A stretch of DNA of 64,000 nucleotides. Origin: Granulosicoccus sp963833195. Lineage in GTDB: Bacteria > Pseudomonadota > Gammaproteobacteria > Granulosicoccales > Granulosicoccaceae. The stretch is taken from contig CAWHXF010000028.1 in the NCBI GenBank assembly GCA_963833195.1, positions 558,001 to 622,000 on the forward strand, written 5' to 3'. The position numbers were made by a program, and so were the translations under genes. Shown in pieces: positions 61,299-64,000 of this stretch. How positions within the stretch are numbered: position 1 is the stretch's first letter; each line of letters starts with the position of its first letter. The notes below the pieces were generated by a model. That model did not search any database and was not told the origin of the DNA. It saw only the letters and a program-made list of their open reading frames with translations.

Positions 61299-63392
61299 AT
61301 GCCCGTCCCACCCCCGGAAGACCGCGATGCGCCGGCGTTCGCCGATGCGGACGGGCCCGTCGGTGCCCGCACCGACGCCTGGTGGGCCGAGCGTGCGGCC
61401 GCGCTCGTGGACTGGTTCCGTACGCCCGACGAGACCCGCACGGGCTCCTTCGCGGGCGCGGACGTCTCCTGGTTTCCGGGGGGGCGGCTGAACGTCGCGT
61501 GGAACTGCCTGGATCGTCACCTGGAGCGCCACGCCGAGCGCCCGGCGTTGATCTGGGAGGGCGATGACGAAGGCGCCGTGCACGGGAGCGCGCACGCCGG
61601 CGGTCCCGCCACGGGTGGCGTGCGTCGGTGGACCTATGCCGAGCTGCACGACGAGACCTGCAGGTTCGCCAACGCCCTGAAGGGCATCGGCGTGCGGCGC
61701 GGCGATCGTGTGTGCCTCTACCTGCCGGTCGTGCCCGAGGCCATCGTCGCGATGCTCGCCTGCGCGCGCATCGGCGCGGTACACGCGCTGGTGTACGCGG
61801 GCTTTCCGCCCGACGCGCTGGCCGAAAGGCTCCGCGACGGTGGCTGCAGCGTCGTCGTCACGGCCGACCACGCGCTGCGCGGCGGTAGGCGCGTGCCGCT
61901 GAAGGCCAACGTGGACATCGCGTGCGCCGACGTTCCGTGCGTGCGCCGCGTGGTCGTGGTGGGGCGCGGACCCGGCGCCGCCGGCGCATCCGGCGCCGAT
62001 CCCGACCCCGGGGCGGAGGCCGGGCAGGAGCCCGGGCGCGATGCCGGATGGATCCCCGGTCGCGACCTCGATTACCGGGAACTCGTGCAGCGCGCGTCCG
62101 CGGACTGCGTGGCGGTCGAGATGGAGTCGGGCGATCCGCTGTTCATCCTGTACACCTCGGGCTCGAGCGGCAAGCCCAAGGGCGTCGTGCACGCCGGCGG
62201 CGGCTACCTGGTGCACGTCGCGGCGACCTACGCCGACGTCTTCGCCCCGCACGGCGGCACGAGGCACGGCAGGAGGCCCGGCGCCGGTAGCCGGGAAGTG
62301 CATTGGTGCGCCGCCGACCTGGGCTGGATCACGGCGCACAGCTACGGCGTGTACGGACCGCTCGCCAACGCCGCCACCACCCTGCTCTACGAAGGCCCCT
62401 CGATCTGGCCCGATCCGGGCAGGTGGTGGCGCATCGTGCAGCGTCACCGCGTCACCACGCTGTACACCGCCCCCACGGCGCTGCGCTCGCTGATGGCGTC
62501 CGGCGACCGGTGGCTGGCCGATACCGACCGGAGCTCGCTGCGCCTGCTGGCGAGCGTCGGCGAACCGATCGACGCGACGTCGCGCGCCTGGTACGGCGAC
62601 GCCGTCGGCGAAGGTCGGTGCACGGTCATCGATACCTGGTGGCAGACGGAGACCGGCGGCATCGTCGTCGCCTCCGCGCCCGGCGAGAGCGGTGCGGGCC
62701 TGCGCGCGCTGCCCGGCCTGGTGCCCGGGCTGGTCGACGGCGACGGCACGCGCATCGAGGGCGCGGGAAGCGGCGAGCTTCTCATCGAGGCGCCCTGGCC
62801 GGGTCAGGCCGTGACGCTGTGGGAAGACCACGAACGCTACGCGCGCGACTACCTGGACCGCCATCCGGGGGCCTGGGCCACGGGCGACGGCGCGCGCCGG
62901 GACGCGGACGGCGGCTGGCACCTGACCGGGCGTCTGGACGACGTGCTGATGCTCGACGGGCATCGCGTTCCGGCCGCCGCCATCGAAGCGGTGCTGGCGA
63001 TGCACCCGCGCGTGCTCGAGGCCGCGGTGGTCGGCCGGACCGTGCACGGGGAGCATCAGCGCGTGCAGGCGTGGGTGCGCACGATGGGCGACGACACGGG
63101 CGACATCGCCACCATGGGCGACGCCGGCCCCGCATCGGCGGCCCTGCGCGCCGAGCTGCACGAGGCCGTGCGCGTCGAGCTCGGCGACGCCGCGGTACCC
63201 GAACTCATCCGCTTCGCGCCACGGCTGCCGAAGACCCGCTCGGGCAAGATCATGCGCCGCATGCTGGAGCGCATCGCGCGCCGCGAGCTGGACGATCTCG
63301 GGGACACCTCGACGCTCGCCGACCCCGACGTCGTGGACGCCCTGCTCGCCGACGAGCTGCGCCATGAAACGGCTTCGCCCGACGGCACCTGA
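61299..63392 (+). CDS. Acetyl-CoA synthetase-type ligase
   Basis: 697 residues, somewhat longer than Acs (about 650). TSGSSGKPKGVVHAGGGYLVH, DTWWQTETGGIV, and the catalytic C-terminal lysine in PKTRSGKIMRRMLERIA (the acetylation-regulated site in Acs). A Gly/Pro/Asp/Glu-rich insert at about 225-255 (GASGADPDPGAEAGQEPGRD) is not part of usual Acs. It may act on acetate or propionate. Confidence 0.88.
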   Translation: MPVPPPEDRDAPAFADADGPVGARTDAWWAERAAALVDWFRTPDETRTGSFAGADVSWFPGGRLNVAWNCLDRHLERHAERPALIWEGDDEGAVHGSAHAGGPATGGVRRWTYAELHDETCRFANALKGIGVRRGDRVCLYLPVVPEAIVAMLACARIGAVHALVYAGFPPDALAERLRDGGCSVVVTADHALRGGRRVPLKANVDIACADVPCVRRVVVVGRGPGAAGASGADPDPGAEAGQEPGRDAGWIPGRDLDYRELVQRASADCVAVEMESGDPLFILYTSGSSGKPKGVVHAGGGYLVHVAATYADVFAPHGGTRHGRRPGAGSREVHWCAADLGWITAHSYGVYGPLANAATTLLYEGPSIWPDPGRWWRIVQRHRVTTLYTAPTALRSLMASGDRWLADTDRSSLRLLASVGEPIDATSRAWYGDAVGEGRCTVIDTWWQTETGGIVVASAPGESGAGLRALPGLVPGLVDGDGTRIEGAGSGELLIEAPWPGQAVTLWEDHERYARDYLDRHPGAWATGDGARRDADGGWHLTGRLDDVLMLDGHRVPAAAIEAVLAMHPRVLEAAVVGRTVHGEHQRVQAWVRTMGDDTGDIATMGDAGPASAALRAELHEAVRVELGDAAVPELIRFAPRLPKTRSGKIMRRMLERIARRELDDLGDTSTLADPDVVDALLADELRHETASPDGT

Positions 63393-63430
63393 CGATCGGC
63401 GACCGGCCTCCGTGCGGCCCGCGCGCGGCG

Positions 63431-63952
63431 TCAGCGCAACGCCCGCACCCGATCGAGCAACGCGTCGTCGTCCCAGTCCCGCGGTCCGAGCGCCTCGTAG
63501 ACGACCCGCCCGTCGGCGTCCACGACGAGCGTCGTGGGCAGCACCTGCACCTGCCAGTCCGGCAGCGTAGACACCGCGTCCCCGAGCAGCACGGGGAAAT
63601 CGATGGGCACCTTGCCGAGGAAGGTCTCGATGTCCTCGGGCGTCTCGCCCGCGTTCACCGCCAGCATGCCGACCCCCTGCCCTTCGAGCGCGGCGCGGGC
63701 CCTGTTCATGGCCGGCAGTTCCTCGATGCAGGGCGCGCACCACGTCGCCCAGAAGTTCACGATCCACGGCTGACCCCGCAGGGCCTCGGCGTCGAAGCTT
63801 GCGCCGTCGAGCGCGTCGAGCTCGAACTCCGGCACCTCGCGCTCGACGGGCGACAGCGCCGTTCCTCCCGCCGCGGCGGCCGTGCCCGGGAGCCAACCGA
63901 GCGCGCAGCCGACGACGAGCGTCGCGGCGGCGCCGCGCATCGCCGGTCTCAC
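63431..63952 (-). CDS. TlpA/ResA-like thiol:disulfide oxidoreductase
   Basis: 173 residues from GTG 63952 (ATG 63940 also possible). Signal peptide or anchor (AATLVVGCALGWLPGTAAAA), thioredoxin fold with WATWCAPCIEELP and the cis-proline segment VQVLPTTLVVDADG. It reduces periplasmic disulfides, for example in cytochrome c maturation. The GTG overlaps a TGA that ends an upstream frame running off the window. Confidence 0.87.
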   Translation of the reverse strand: MRPAMRGAAATLVVGCALGWLPGTAAAAGGTALSPVEREVPEFELDALDGASFDAEALRGQPWIVNFWATWCAPCIEELPAMNRARAALEGQGVGMLAVNAGETPEDIETFLGKVPIDFPVLLGDAVSTLPDWQVQVLPTTLVVDADGRVVYEALGPRDWDDDALLDRVRALR

Positions 63953-64000
63953 GCCGTCGTCGGCGCCGCATCGGCGACGCCCTGCACGCGTCCCGGTATC
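63949..64000 (-). CDS. C-terminal end of an upstream gene (partial)
   Basis: The last 16 codons read IPGRVQGVADAAPTTA and stop in a TGA overlapping the thioredoxin GTG. Third positions are GC-rich. Too short to identify; a coupled operon partner is likely. Confidence 0.35.
   Translation of the reverse strand, partial: IPGRVQGVADAAPTTA

Overview
The window is about 70% GC, densely coded on both strands, and looks like a chromosomal segment of a gammaproteobacterium. This is inferred from efp next to epmA and an EpmC-like gene, dapC-dapD-yffB, a DUF1415 protein, gluQRS behind dksA, tsaB beside yoaA, and guaB-guaA. No rRNA, tRNA, CRISPR array, phage or intact insertion sequence was found. Several genes, including essential parC, carry single-base frameshifts that look like indel errors in the sequence.

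Layout. 1-6.8 kb: two small catabolic operons (GcvT/DmdA-like protein, crotonase, acyl-CoA ligase; then SDR, flavin amine oxidase, LLM flavin oxidoreductase). 6.8-12.2 kb: HlyU-like protein, lytic transglycosylase, lipoprotein, outer-membrane protein, prmB, SCO1, psd. 12.2-14.3 kb: the EF-P module (efp, epmA, EpmC-like). 14.5-19 kb: a degenerate receiver/GGDEF pair, htpX and parC. 19.2-23.1 kb: a VapBC-like pair and a sugar-type ABC importer without its ATPase. 23-31 kb: amidase, pgi, NIPSNAP protein, DUF1415, dapC-dapD-yffB and an acetyltransferase. 31-36 kb: a looser region with three gene remnants, a BON protein, membrane proteins and a 266-bp palindromic MITE-like element. 36-50 kb: a zeta-like kinase, a tripartite tricarboxylate transporter and an oxalate module (oxc, frc, a formyl-THF-hydrolase-like protein, universal stress protein, GntR regulator), then a ketopantoate-reductase-like protein, a quinone oxidoreductase and a hydroxypyruvate isomerase. 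50-64 kb: housekeeping genes tsaB, yoaA, an OmpA-type lipoprotein, guaA, guaB, xseA, dksA, gluQRS, an acetyl-CoA synthetase and a TlpA-like thioredoxin.

Two patterns run through the window. First, at least eight genes have a TAnnnT -10 box ending 6-8 bases before the start codon, so transcription should begin at the start codon itself (leaderless mRNAs). One such box, at 10556-10563, serves two divergent genes. Second, three genes (4145, 38309, 60276) have no plausible ATG, GTG or TTG start but do have a well-placed CTG. Other points of note are the DksA with a histone-like Lys/Ala tail, the EpmC-like HExxH gene next to epmA, the oxalate module with its one-carbon enzyme, and the cloverleaf-shaped mobile element that abuts a gene's stop codon.
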